From the NCBI RefSeq assembly GCF_918797505.1, contig NC_092795.1, positions 26,771,131 through 26,835,130 on the forward strand: a stretch of 64,000 bases of DNA. Reading direction: 5' to 3'. Below, piece by piece: positions 13,593 to 28,200 of this stretch. Each line of letters begins with the position of its first letter. Position 1 is the stretch's first letter. The notes under the pieces were generated by a model, which worked only from the letters and a program-made list of their open reading frames with translations, ran no database searches and had not been told where the DNA came from. Origin of the DNA: Bemisia tabaci. Its lineage: Eukaryota > Arthropoda > Insecta > Hemiptera > Aleyrodidae. The position numbers and the translations under genes are program-made.

Positions 13593-15099
13593 CTGTAAGA
13601 AATAAAACAGGCTTTAGAAATTCGGCTTATATTAAGATAGCACTAGAAATATTCTACTGAAAACCAGCATAAAGAAAGTCAACAACTGATAATTACTGCA
13701 TATGAGGAAATTTGGGAAACTGAGAACTGATGGAAAATAAATAAAAATACAGAATGAGTTGTTTCAACACAGGGGTACGGCGTATTCACACGCCTTTGTA
13801 GTCGAAGATGGTGAACGTGGTAGAATTTTGAAGAGTTTTAGGACTTATATCTTCATAGCATCATTGTTTTATTACTTAATGTACTTAAGTAATTAATATT
13901 TTCTCTTTTTGAAATCTTTTCTAACTAATTTTAAACCATTATCATACAGTTTTCTGTGTATTGAGGACACCTCATAAAAAAATAAAGATCAACGATCTAT
14001 AGGTTGCTCGGTTGGAAGACACATGACAGAAGATTCCGCACCTTTCATTCTATTTGGAAGGGAATTTGCTAATGAAAGATACCCAAATATCGTCCGCTCA
14101 CGGGAAGAACAAAATATTGATGATTGAATATGATCTGAAGAATCGATCATGAGGGGGAAAAAATTGCTTTAAAGGCACATCTTGGCAAGCAAATTTAGTC
14201 CATATTCTGCACATTCATTAATATTACTTTGTACCTCAACTGCTCAGCCATGAAAGATTTTGTCTTCTGATAATGTCCGGAGAAAATGGGCTGATTGAGA
14301 AGCTTTTCCAAAAAATTAGGTATACAGAACCTTTACATGGCTGGTAGGGTATGGCGACTATTTTTGTGTAGCTATTAGTAACTACAGATGAAAAGTTACT
14401 CAGATCTAACATCGGTCAAAAGGGTTCATAACAAAATTCCATTTGATTGACACCCTTAATTGGATGGAAAGGTGGACGTAAAGATTAAGGTGATGTCAGA
14501 TTCAGAGTTTCTGTTAACTTATGTCCGTTTTTTGTGTTCTTGTGTCCGGATCACACGATCCAACTTTTCATCTGACAAAAGAAGAACAAACGGTGGGTGA
14601 AGAGTTGGATAATCTGAATTGGGTTTCAGAGGTTGCAGGAAAATTGTGGCCAAGTTAAAGGTTTGAGGGATTAGAGTGCATCACCAACTTTAGAACCATA
14701 GTATGGAATTTGACCTACCTGAGAGTATTACTTCTAAATTGGAGAACAAACATGTCCACGTTTGAACTTCATTGTGAGAGGACTTGCAAATACAGGAATG
14801 AAGATCCTACCGATTTTTCAACGATTGAAGTCGGAGTAAATTACAGGAGAAAAATTACATCCGATAATTGAAGAGCTTTGAAACTTGATAAAGGAGGAAA
14901 GAATGGGACGTAAACAAATAATATGACAACACAACCATACAAACTGTTGCCAGCTTGCAATGTTTGCAACAATTAAAAATAACTTCTTGTAGAGAACACA
15001 GATTAATCGTATAAAATAATTTATTTTTTGTGTTTAAATGACAATGGTGTAAAGCTCATTCCAATTCCCAAATTCCTGTATTTTTTCGTTCAACTTACG

Positions 15100-15426
15100 T
15101 TTCATTGCCGAATTCCTTGTTCACCACCGCGTTGTTCACTTTCAATGTTGCCAAAATGTTATCCAGTGATAAATGGTGGTTGATTCAATTGCGTCTTTCT
15201 CGCAATTAGTGACAGTTTTCATTGTTTTTTAATTAAAGTCCGTATTTCAACTTTATTTTCGAAGGTAATTTAACATCCAGTCAGCCATTTACTCGCTAAC
15301 TACGCGAGCACGTTCATCCGGTCGGTACACCCGTAGTGTTGTGTGGGTGCCGTATTATTACATTCATTTGCGTTTTCCAGAAGAGAGTTGTTTCTTCGTA
15401 GATTTTTCCATTATACCGTAATTTTG
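15100..15426. promoter_or_regulatory. Probable divergent promoter and first non-coding exons of the transporter and DCAF1
   Basis: On the minus strand a donor GTAAGTTG follows 15099. On the plus strand a donor GTAAGG follows 15426, and the next plausible acceptor (GATCACAG at 17106-17113) leads into the DCAF1 start exon. The roughly 330 bp between the two donors must then hold both non-coding first exons and the shared start region. It is less AT-rich than its flanks and has CpG-containing stretches at 15,295-15,350. I see no clear TATA box. The exact start sites are not determinable. Confidence 0.45.
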
Positions 15427-17134
15427 GTAAGGTTGAATTGAAATTTCCTCCCCTCACCTGTCAGCTTTTTTATCTAGCTTGTTTATTGCTATTTGCAACA
15501 CCCATCATTTCTACTTCTGTAGAAATGGAAATTTGAAGGTTATATTTCCCCGTTTCACCCAACCGAGACCCCTGGAGCTTTTGCGAATATGACAGTGCCT
15601 TTCAAACCTGTCATTTACCTTTAGCACTATCATCACCAGTCACATGCATGCTGACCAATAATGAAATCAAGTAAACGAGCTTTGTACTTGATTTTGTTTG
15701 ATCATGAAGCTACGTAGCGTTTGTTATTGGTATCATACACATCGAATATCTGATTACATTACCTCCTGCGTTTTTTTTATCGCTACCTCTAATTTCAACT
15801 CTCTTAGCCAACTTTGCACAATTCCGAGTCACGTCCTCCTCCATTAGCGGAGTCCTCTGTTTCCACTTAGCTGTCAGCGAAACTTTCAAATATTAGGTAG
15901 GGTCAACCCCTTGGATAGTTAGAATCTGCCCCAAAGAAGTTTACGCATTTCTAAAGTGCTGCAAAAGATCATCAGATGTCAGTTTAGCATTGAGAGTAAA
16001 TGCAAGAATGAGGGAAGGTGGCGAATCTTCTTTTGCAGTCAAATAGTGCATAAACTTAAACTCCCCGTGGACTCTTTTATCAGTAGGAAGTCTTAATAAG
16101 CCACGTCTTATCAATCAGTTGTCTTACTGAGGTCAGGATCTGCGATCATTTTTTTTTTTTTTAGTGTTACATAACCTCAACCTCATTACTGAAGAGAAGT
16201 TTTAGCTGGTACCTAAAAAATTTAAGAATGTGAGAGACAAACTACAAGAATATTCTAACACTGTAGTAGGTAACGAAGCTGATATATTCAGACTGTGCCC
16301 CAAATTATACTACTGAAAGGATATGACAAGGAAGTACCAATAAATAAAGTGTGAAATAGCGCCAAGGAAAATTGATGAATGATTCAATCAATCAATAATT
16401 CAGGAAACTATGAAAGCAGGATACAGTAAAGATGAAAGCGCAATGTACTCTCTACATGATCAGGGTGAAGGAAATGTTCCACCTCATGACCTTGCATTGA
16501 AGGATTGCGTTAGGTCAAAAGTTTTTCCAGGATACCGGAGAATTTCTATCATTTTTGGACTGTGGGAAGGAATTTTTTCAGGATTTTAGGGTTACTTAAA
16601 TTTATGTGAAAGAACCTAAAAGTTTATTGGGAAATTCATGAAAGCATTTTCACAAAGAGGAAAAGCTAATCGAAATCCAGTCTATCAAAAACTGAAGCTG
16701 AGTTTGACAAATCAGCAAACGCAGTTTCCCTTGCCTGGCTATTTCATCAAAGCCCACCAACTTTCAGGAATTGAATATTATAAAATGGGTGTTACTGACC
16801 AATGCAATGTTGTTTGAGGATTTTCACAAAATTGGTGGTGTCTTGGCAGCAACAGAAAAGCATTTTATCCTGGCAAGCAAGATTTGTGGTAAATTGAAAG
16901 TAGCTGAGAAGTAGTAAATGTGACTCTCATGCCTGTTAGTTGATTCATATAAGGGGAAATGGCTGCTGAAAGGAAAGTACAGCCCCTGGTACCATTGTTA
17001 ATACCATGAGGGAGAACATCATTGTAATTGGAAAATAATTAGACCTAGTTTTAATTTGCTCAACTTACATGGATATATTTTATTAAAATAATATTCTTTC
17101 TGTTCGATCACAGTAGCGCATTGAAAAAACCACA

Positions 17135-19227
17135 ATGACTGCGGAGGGTCCAGCAAAGGAGGTCGTTGATATCCTTCGGCAGTGGGAAGAAGAACACGCA
17201 TCGCCCAACTATGACCCAATCCCAACTTTAACAAAGTAAGTCACCTGCTTTAAAGATTGCGAGACTGAAATGCTTGTGTGATGACTGTCAAATTCTGCCA
17301 CATCACAGAAAATTTATTTCCTGAAAAAATAGTAAATACATAATGTATTATTTACTTTTGCTCACATTCTCCTGTATCCTGCTTTAAGTACCAATAGGAG
17401 TGATCAAACACTGTGATACAGCCGTCATTAGTGTAAATTAAGTTTTCAAAATATGTCTCCCATGAAAGTAATTGCTACACCAAAATTTCTTCAGGCGTGC
17501 CATGTATTTTTTACCATTACAATCACAGCAACATTCTTTTCTCTGTCAAAAAGTAATATATTTGTGGAACAATGTTATTTTTGGGGATGTTAAATTTGTT
17601 TTCTCTCTTAAATGTAACAGGAGAAAGAGGGCAAACTTTCACCTTGAATAATCAATGCTTCCGAGTTCAATTCTTTATTTTGAGTACCAAAATCTCTGAA
17701 TGGAATGGATTAATTAACTACAATCGAATACTGCTTGCGAATCCTTTACTTTTGACTCAAGCTAGACTTTAAAATTTTGCCAATTACACACTAAACTTTT
17801 TATGATACATCACTTACAAGTAACTAATACTTTTCCTGATCTTAATTTTGTTTTCTTTTTCCCTTAGACTTGCTGTGATGATAGAAATAGAAGCAGAAAA
17901 CTACCAAAAAATGGATCCAGACCCATTTGATGAACGCCATCCCTCAAGAGTGTACCCGAACTGTGCTTTAGGTCACATGCTGAAAGTCCTTTTTCGCAAA
18001 GATATTTTCATGACTAAGGTATTTATTTCATGACATTAAAGAGTCTACTTGCATGAAAATTGCTCTTCACATTTCTGCTGATGTCCTTTCATCTTATTTT
18101 TACTGTCAAAGAAGAATCTCACAGACCCAAGAAAGAGTAACCTCTTAAACTTGCAGGGTCATCCGGTGATACAATTAAGTTTATGAAGAATATTCAATTG
18201 CCAATAATGTCCCACAGTTCTCTATTTTGCTAACCTCTTTCTTTGATGTATGGCAGTCATTTAGATAAAAAAGCCAAATGTCAGATTTGATGGATGGCAG
18301 AACTGAATTTAAAATTTTGTCACCTTGAGCTGACAACAGCTTTGCAAGCCGTAAGTTCCAAAATTTACGACCTTTGAAGACTTGAAAATCAAAAGAAAAT
18401 AATGAAAGAGAAATTTCATAGAAGTGAATTTCAGATAAGAAGTGGAATTAAAGCTAATTCCTTTCATGCTTCAATTTTGTGTAATACAAGTTTAACCTGA
18501 TAAAATCAATTTCCAAAATTTTGAAAGAAAATTACCTTCTCTCAAATTTTCTTAAAACCTCCAATTACCTTCTTGAGAAAGCTGTGCACCCAAACTTGTC
18601 TCAAAATTTGAAGGAAAATAACAAGGAATTTGATTGATGGGATAAAAATACATTCAATATGTCTGTGATCCATCAAATATGATGTATTCCCGTTCAGTGT
18701 GTCAAGTTTCTACGTCCTTGTCTCTCTGAATTCTGAGGCAAGTTTTGTTAAGAAACCTCAAGTTTGTGGCTGGATGTTTTAGATTAGAAACTCCCTAGAA
18801 AAGCGATACCTCTCGAGTATAATCGATCTGGTAGGTTGAACTGGTGTTCAACTTATCTCACTAAAGAGCTGGACACACATCCAATGTGATGGCTGTTTAG
18901 TCAAGTGTTGCGCATCGATGCGTAAAAATAGAGAGACCCGCTCTCCTTCTAAGGTAATCAATGGCAATACTTGGCTAAGCAGTCACCACTTTGGAGCTTC
19001 ACTTTGAACAAGTGTCTAGCCTTTAACACGTTAACTGCCACGCCGGTCGTATCGACCGGCCTCGAAGGGTTCTGCCGGGGCCACGCCGGTCGTTTCGACC
19101 GGGACCCGCTCGCTCGCATTACTAGGCTACTGTGAGGCCAGCGACCGGCGGAGCCGTGTATACGCTTATGGCTCACGACCGAAGCAAGATTGGCCGCTTA
19201 TGGCCCCAGCAAGAGAATGCACCACTG

Positions 19228-19262
<35 letters not shown>

Positions 19263-22200
19263 GGGGGGGGGATTTTTTATTTTTTTCATTTTCATGGATC
19301 TTTTTCTTTATCATCTTTATTTATTAGTACAATAAAATTACAATAGTGTTGTTTTCTTTGCTTAATATTAGTTACAAACCTTAGAAATTGTACGCATTTT
19401 GGAAAATAAATTAAAAGAGGGGAATAACAATTGGGGGGGGGGGGGGGTTTTCTCTTTCAACTTTAATTTTCTTTTTCGCTATTTTTTTTGTTTTAAATTA
19501 GAATATAATTACAATCGTTGGTTTTTTACCTCAATATTAATTTTAGACCTTTAAATTTTGGCACAACTTGAAAAATAAATTTTAAAAAAAGGAGGAACAA
19601 TTTTTTAGGAGGGGAGGAGGTAGGGGTAAAAAGGTAAAATACAGGGTGTTCGAAAAGTCCCCTCCCCCCCTCCTAACTTTTGACCTAATTGAGGTAGAGA
19701 TTTGAAACTTGGAGGGTGTTCCTAGATCAAAGGGAGCTACTTTTTGAACCCCCCCAAAATTTTGGGGGGCCCCCCTTGGGGAGGGGGGGGGTTACGGACC
19801 CTAACTTTTTTTTTCAAATGGGAAGACCCCCTTTGTGATACCTTGTTCGAAAGAACATAAAAAAAGAAATTTTTTCGCGCAAACCCGAAGTCATTATCTC
19901 AAACCGTTTCAAGATGGCGGCCGGTCAAAGTTCAAAATGGTGGCCGGTCAAAGTTCAAAATGGCCGAAAATGTGACAAACTCGATTTTTTGCCAATGGAT
20001 TCACCTGAAATTCGGTACTTGGGGGTATTTTGGCACGAGAAAAACGAATTTGACGTTAGATTTTTAAAAAAAACCCTAATTTTTCAAAATGGCCGCCGAT
20101 TAAAGTTCAAAATGGTCAACAACTGGCAACCTCGACTTTTTGCCGATGGATTCGCCTGAAACTCGGTGTTAGGGGGTATCTGGGTTTGTCTCCTACCCAG
20201 TTTTACCAGTCCTTACCAGTAATTTCATGCCGTTCAAGGTTGTAGGTTGACTGCGCGCGAGTCACGCAACGTTGCTGATTCTCAAGGAACACACGACCGG
20301 CCGGACGACCGGCGTGGCCTCCGGTGCATTATTTTTCACCGGAGGCCATACCGGTCGTAACGACCGGCGGCTTCAGGCTGAAAGCTGAAAGAATATTACG
20401 AAGGTCTATGAAGTTTAGGTTTGATATAGTCAATTCTAAAAAAAATACCAAAAAGAAAAGGCTATGGCGCCGGGGGAAATAAGTACCTAAAACACCGTGG
20501 CAGTCAACGTGTTAAGGTGAGAAATCACTTTTGGGAACTTGTGGTTGAATGTGAATGCCACAGTCCCTCTTTACTATTCTAAGTCCTCAGCATAAAGTAT
20601 CCTGTGCACTTAAATATGTTTCATCCTCCAAATTTCAGCTTGTAATGGACTATCTCAGAGAAAACTATTACTCCCGTCAAAATATCATAGGAAAAGATGT
20701 TCGTAAGCTAAATATTGCAGCCTGTCGCTTGATGTTGGACATCATGCCTGGTCTGGAAACATCTGCAGTGTTTGAAACGGTAAGTTTATATTGCATTGCT
20801 TGTTTTTTTTTCAAAGAAGCAAAGATAATTAAATGCATATCAGTGCTGCTGAGAAACTTAATTGTGTATACGCACTGATGATGTTTAAATTGATGTCTCC
20901 TTTTATTCATGGTTTGCAGATTTTTAAAGAAATTACATATATTAAAGAAAAAGATTGTGAAGAGAGTGCGCAAGAAGTGTTCAATTTTTTGCCAATTTTT
21001 TTGTATGTTTAATTGTTGAAAATAATTAGCCCCTTTGTTCAGCTATAATCATTACATTTATCTTCATTCCATACTCTTGTGACGTTTCAGCCAACAAATG
21101 ATGCCCTAATTCAACGTCTGTTTTCGTGGGCAACAGATGCTCCTGAGCCACTTCAAACTTATGCGACAGGTTTACTTGCAGCCGCAATGGAAGTACAAGA
21201 TATTGCTGCTGGGTTTAGGTAACACCTTTTCTTTCTCGATATCAGCGTTACTTTTTGAGGGTGTTTCTTAATTATTATTAGAACGTTTTAAACCGGAGCT
21301 CTTTCAGCATTCGCCAATTAAACTAAAAATTTCAGTCAGAGGTATGTGAGCAGCCAATTTGCTTTATTCTGGAGGAATTCTTTCGAGTGATATTTCAAGC
21401 ACCTCCCTAAAAGCCCTCTGCGAAATATTATTTCAATTTTTTCCTTCCCATCTTAAATTAAAATGATTTTGAAATGCGAGTTAAGTCGCCATTTTAGGCA
21501 CACAACTCCACAACCATACTTGAGCAGAATGTTGTGATTAAATGTTAACATTTCAGCTGCCATAACTTTTAACTCCAATCTCTCTAATTCATTTTCTGCA
21601 AATTAAACGGAAAAATAAGGGAACAAAATAAAAACAATGAAACTTTCATAATTACCGGTATTTTACTTTCATTGTTTTCCCTTCAGGGAAGACAACAACA
21701 GGTTAGTTCCCTTGATGTTAGAAAGACTTCACAAACTTCAAAGAGAAGAAATGGAAGAGCGGACCAAGGATTACCAGCAAAATTGTGCCACAAATCCAAG
21801 ACCTTTTGCACATCTAAACAGTCATAGTAAAGATAATACCTTGGATTCTTCTCCCCGGAAAAAAAGTAAGTTGCCAATGAATTGTGTGTGTATTATGTAA
21901 CAAAATTGCGAAGACCTAGTTTTAATTGCAACTTGAAGTTTCAACTACAACTCAACAAAAAATTTAATAGGACAATCTCTCAATGACAGCTCTCATTTAA
22001 AATGATTCTTACAAATGATGTCAGGACCCATACATCTAATCAACCCTTCCAATCGAGCCCTGAAAAGAGTAGAAAACTTGCGATTCAGCAATCTGTATGT
22101 GCACAAATAAAATTCAGCAAGTAACATGATGGTGCCACTGATTTCATTATCAATCAACTATGAAGCTCTTGCGGTTGAAGCTGTAATGATGGTTGATTAT

Positions 22201-25200
22201 TTTCAATTATGAGAGAATATTTTCGTATATTTTCTAAGAGCAGGTTGGGCTGTGTATATGAGTCGTGGGGGAAGAGGGAGGATGTCATTCTGTAAATGGA
22301 ACCTCTCTTATAACGAAGTAATTTTTATCCTATTATCATGGCAACACTGCCCATGTACCCATTTCCATCATTATTTAGAGAGTCTACTAATTACAGAGGT
22401 AGATTAATCTGTATTCTGTTAATTCAAAGCTACTGCAGTGTTAGCTTTAAGAGCTTATGTGAGCTTTGGGGTTGAATACATGCAAAACCATCGTGTAACT
22501 TTAATTTGCTTGTCGTAGGTCATCATGATGTATTAAGCGGGGGGGGGGGGGGGGGGGTATTGAAACAAAATAGATCTTTGTTGTATCTCTAGTTAATGGA
22601 GTTTTATTGATATCCCTGGAAAAAAAGTGCTTCAGTTTTATTTTGGATAAGTAATATTTTAATATACTGATTGCAGCGTTGAATCTTGATGGTACGCATG
22701 CTTACCTTTAGCTTGAGCATCATCAAACAATTTATTTGGATTTTTCAAACATTATTGTGGATTTTACACTATTAGTGAAATTAAGTTTTGGCATCACTTC
22801 TTTTTTCTCTGATAATAATCAAAGTTACTAGATATGGATAGTAATAGTAACTGAAGAAAGCAAAAGCTTTGAACTGTACTGAAGATGTTTGATTGACTCA
22901 TGTTTTTGTTTAATTATATTTTCAGTGAGAACAACCCGCAACAACAAACCACAAACAATTTCTTTGTATGATACCGATGCATGTATGCAGGACACGTTTG
23001 CCAAAACAGTGCCAAAAACAAATGGAATATCCCAGAAAGACTGTAAAGGTATGGCTCATTTTCTTTTCTTCAAAACGTGCCTTTTCCCCCTCAAAACTAA
23101 CTAGACTTTTTTGAGCTTCCTGGTTCAGAAAGAGAAGAAAAAAATATTTTAAGAGGGGATAAAAATAGAACCTAATCTAATTTAAGTAATTCCGCAGAGA
23201 GAGAATCTCTTGCACAAATAAAACTCAGAGTGTGGGTTAAGCTGTCTTTAGATGATGCAATAACTAAAGGTATTTTTATAGAAAAAATTAGGACCTGAAG
23301 CTCAAATTTATTTTCTTTGGTTAGTTTTAAAACAGATAAATTGATCTCGGCTGTCTTGGCTCTTTTCTAGGAGGGCGGAGATCAAGTTGTGAACTAGGTA
23401 GGATGTCTCCACCTCGGTCTAAAGCAAGTCCCTGCCGCTTCAACGAATCTAGCAATTCATCCTGGTCAGAAATGGAACCTTTTCTGATTGGTTCTGTGCA
23501 AATGTATCCACCAACCCTTGACACTAGGCAGATGTTCATCTTAAAGTATTTAACTCCAATGGGAGAATATCAAGAGGTAAGAATTGTAATTCCTATTCCG
23601 TTCTAAAACTCAAAGCTCAATGCTCAAAAATTGATGTCTCTGTTTTTACGTGTGTGTAAAAATGCTGATTTTTAGAATAAGCACTGAGCATCAACCAGGG
23701 TTGACCTAAATAATTAGGGTTTCTGTTGGTGATCCATAAGTGGGAAACATCATAATAAATAACCATAAATCACCTCTACTTAATTCATTATATTTCTTCA
23801 CTTTGAGCCCTGGATCTCATTTGGATGAAATAAATAGTCAAGAGTTGATTTTTAGTTGTGCAGCGAAGCCGTATAGACTCTAGGTTTCGCCGGAGGCTAA
23901 AAAATGTATGGTTTTACCTCTCTTGAAAACTTTCATAAGTTTCAAGGAAGAGACCTTTCTTTAGAAATCTAATTAATATCTATTGACTTTACATCTCAGA
24001 CCAGTATGTGGCAACATAGGAGTACTTACTTAGTTTATGATTGAAATAAAAAGGAGGATACGTGTGATAAGCATCTAATCAAGAGAATGTAATCCCCTAA
24101 TTTATTTCTTTTTCCTTGCAGTTCCTGAGTCACGTTTTTGAAAAGAACGCGCTTGGTTTGATTTTAAATTTCATCAACATCAAGGAAACAAAACGTTCAT
24201 CGCGGTTAGCCTTTGAAGCTCTGAAATACCTAGCTGCACTTCTGTGCCACAAAAAGTTCTCAATCGAGTTTCTCAGCATGAATGGTCTCCAGGTATGAAT
24301 CTGTCTCAGAAAATTCATTTCTTCATAGCTTTCTTCCAGTATCATCCATCGCATTTTCGTTGATGTTACTCTGTAGTAATAATTTATGATTTTCAGCTTT
24401 TCTTACTAAATTCAGTATCTTTTGTGGGAGGTGGGGTGGGGAGGGTGTTGAAAGAGGGTAGAAACATCTAGAAACATATTGCACTTTTATCTTTGTATTT
24501 CAAACTTTAGTCGCCTTGTCAGAATTCTGCTCACAAGTCTCACAACTACATGAGCCAGTTTAAGTTGTCTGTTGTGATAATCTAATTTTGTGATTTTCTC
24601 TCTTCATGCAGCATCTTCTGGAAGTCCCTCAACCAGGCATTGCAGCAACTGGTGTCTCAATATGCTTTTACTACTTAGCATACTGTGAGGATGCCATGGA
24701 AAGAGTGTGCTTATTACCCAAGGAAATTCTTCATGAAGTTGTTAGGTAATGCCTTATTTATGCCTAGCTTATTAGCTGAATATTCAGTTTCTCCACACCT
24801 TCCTCCTTGCAGTCACAAAAACTTCTGATCACTATCTTAAAAGATAATCCTGATTGCCCTGATTGATGAAGATGCCTGAAGCTCTGTAAAATATCATGGA
24901 GTAATAAATTCAAGTTGGTCGCAGTGTGAAGTACCACAAAGAGTTTTCAAAGAAAAAGGAAAACTTTTATTCAGATTTTATCATCACTGGCAGTTGTCAT
25001 TATCGATAACCATTAAGTGTTGAATTTTTTCAGTTGTCATCAATATTCATGAAATTTATAAAATTTTTCATCCTCTTATTCTAGGTATGGTCTATGGTTA
25101 CTAGAATGTTCACATGATTCAGGTAGATGTCACGCTACGATGTTCTTCGGTCTTTCATTTCAATTTCAGATCATCCTTGAGGAGTTTGACAGTCAAGATG

Positions 25201-28200
25201 GACTTAGAATCTTATATAATGTTGTGAGTTTTTTTGGTTTTGCTCTATATGGTAATAAATAATCCTAATTTTGCTCTGCATAGTAATATATTTTTAATTG
25301 TTCCCTAAAATTTTTACCCCTACAAAATTTGTGAATAAATAAATAAGTAAACAAATAATTAGATAGAGAATTGATAAAGTTCGTTTTAAATAGAAGTTTT
25401 CATAATGGATAGGAAAAATTTTAAATGAATACAATTTTTATTGTCAAAATTAATTAATATTCAAGCGCCTGCGACTTGTTTACATCAAATTAAGTGCAAT
25501 ACTAATTTAAGTAATGTTTTCTATAATTATAATTCTAGTTCTTGACTTAATAATAATTCTAAACTAACTAACTAACCAACCACTGCAATTGAAACAAGAC
25601 GTTTTTCAAGAATAAAGTGTCTTTGTGATGAGAATGCTTGAGAAAATAAAATTCCCTTGAGTTTTAAGGGGAACACGTACAAAAAAAAGTCACATTCTTA
25701 CTTGCGTACGGCAAATTTTGTCTTGATGTAATTTCTTATTTTTGCAGATGAGTATGTTACAACTCTTATCAAATGAAGGTGATACAGTCAATGAGGATGA
25801 AGAATCATCAGCGAGGCAAATTGTACGTCATGTGTGCGTCGCTCTGAAACGTTACTTAGAAGCCCATCTCTTTATTCAGGTGCATAAACTCCAACGAGCT
25901 GAAACAGGACTGCCAAGCAATAAGGTAAGCATTTATCAATGAATTAGCAGGCTAAAGTGTGGACTAGTCATGATGCAAAATATAAAGAAGTAAAAAACAG
26001 TGAAGGCAGACAGTATTTGAAGAAACAAATTTTCCTCTCTTTTTCTTTCAAGTGGATAATTTTTCATAGTTTAATCCACTCAAAGTCGTTTCATGTTTCT
26101 GTTCATTTTATTCCTAATCTGAATCAACCGAGTCTAATCTACCTATATTTTTTAACTTTTTCCAGCCATGTTTCGAGAGTCTCGGTTGAGGTGAGTTCAG
26201 TGTGGGCAAAGAAATCAGGCCTGTCGACAGAATGCCACCAGTTTCGCTCTTATCAGAGCACATTAGTGAAACCAGTGGCGTTCCGTTGACAGGCCTAATT
26301 TCTTTGCCCTCACTGAACTCTCCTCAACCGAGACCCTTGAAAGTAAAGCAGCGCTTTATTGAAAAATCAAAAAATGGCTAGAAGAAGGTAAAAAAATATT
26401 GGTAAACACTGTGCAGCCACCAAGAAATTTAACTCTCGGCGTGTATCTAGTCTGTTCCAATTTCTAGCTAGCTAATCATGCCAGTACAGTTTGCCTGATA
26501 GCTTAATGTTCACAAATTGTAAGTATGCAATTCACTCAAGTTGAGCGTCTAACTTTCATCTCATGTTTTCTGAATAATTACAGATTTGCAAAAGTTCACC
26601 AGAAGAAGTTTTAGAGCAGATTGAAACTATGATGGAACTATTTTCATTTCGTGACACTTGGGATCCTGTGAATAAGCTCTTCAACTTCGGAGGCATAACT
26701 CTTTTATTGCGAGTCATTATTTTTGCATATGAGTGGAACTATTCTGGCAGGTAAGTGAAAATCTAACACAGGCATATAAACACTAATTTTATCTAAAATT
26801 AAAAAGCAAATCTATAGTTTATACCAGTATTATCCCAGAAAGTGCTTTAAATATAAAAATAACAAAAAAACTTCAACATCTACCTTAAGCAATAAAAATA
26901 AGGAAAATTGGGCAGTAAAGCTTTTTCTGCGCTTTCTGACTCACTCTCCTATCCACTGCTGGAGTTTTGACCAGCAGATTCAACTGTCCGTCAGTTTTGC
27001 AACTCCTTGTTAAATTTGAGGAAACTTCTCAGTAAAAATTAGAAATAAATGGCCGCAAGCAGTTTTGCATGAGCCTATGACCGAAGAAGTACAGCAAATG
27101 AAATTTTATTCCTCAGTGTGCAATCGCAAGGAAATCACAATGAGCACATAAAAATAGTCTGAAATCCACTCCCTAGCGCACAATCTGCTTATTTTGTAAC
27201 TTGTTTTTTTAAGTTTCCTTTGTTCACGGGTAGTTTTTCTCAGTCTTTCGCAAGCAGGTTGGCACAGACGGAGGAGAAAAAAAACCTAATCTAATTGAAC
27301 AAACATTTTCATACACTCTTTCTAGTGTATGATTTCAGTTGTTTTCGAGCGCCTATCTCCTTCTTCTCCCTTTGTTTTTCCAAAACGAAAGCTCTGATCA
27401 GTTGATATCTTGCCTAAAAAAAGTGTTTAACAGTCAGCGGTTCAGGTCAGGTTTTCTCGAGTCTCTAAGCAAACCTGACTGCCGGCCATGAAGAAAAAGT
27501 GCCTGCATATGCAGTAAATTTTCGTAAGCACATAACGCTCCAAGAGTGATTTTTAGATTTTTTTGCTGTGTGTAATGTTATTGTTGCGCAATTTTACCTT
27601 CAAAAAGTCTATTTACTTTGGCGTAACTCTTGCATGCATCAGACCCCTTATTTGGGTCACTCATTGTGTCTGATTTGTGTTTCAGAGCTGAGACTGTACG
27701 CAGTGCACTGGATGTCCTGAATATTTGCTCGATAATGCCCTGTGTTGCCCTGCAGTTGTGCCAGCGAGTCGATCTACCAGATGACGCCAACACTGTAGGA
27801 TTAAATGTTATATTAGGTGCCGCAGAGGGTGAGATAGTCGCTGATCCTGAGGTTCAAAAAGCAGCTCTTGGAGTGATAATTACCTGTGTTTGTGCTCCTA
27901 TTCACAGGGTTAGTTTGCCTATTATTCTTTTTTCAGCTATTATTGTTTATGTTTCAAGGAGATTGATTCTTGATCAAAGTTTACCTATTCAGTATTACGA
28001 AAAGGGTTCTGTTGGAATTCCAAACTCATTTTTATCCTGTGCTTTAAACTCTGGGCAGCATTCCACAGCTGCAGGGAAGGACGTCTCCCTTAGTGAAACA
28101 TTGGTGCTAGCTTTGCGGCTAGATTTTAATCATTTTTCTTTCATTTTGGCCCTGCCGCACTTTTCAAATTCGTTTTATTCCTCAAGTTTAAACTTTTAAA

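Noticed and set aside
27630..28199. Plus-strand open frame of 189 codons as a separate gene
   Set aside because: It is DCAF1 exon 13 (27686-27908) read through its GTTAGT donor into the intron; the last 97 codons are not conserved.
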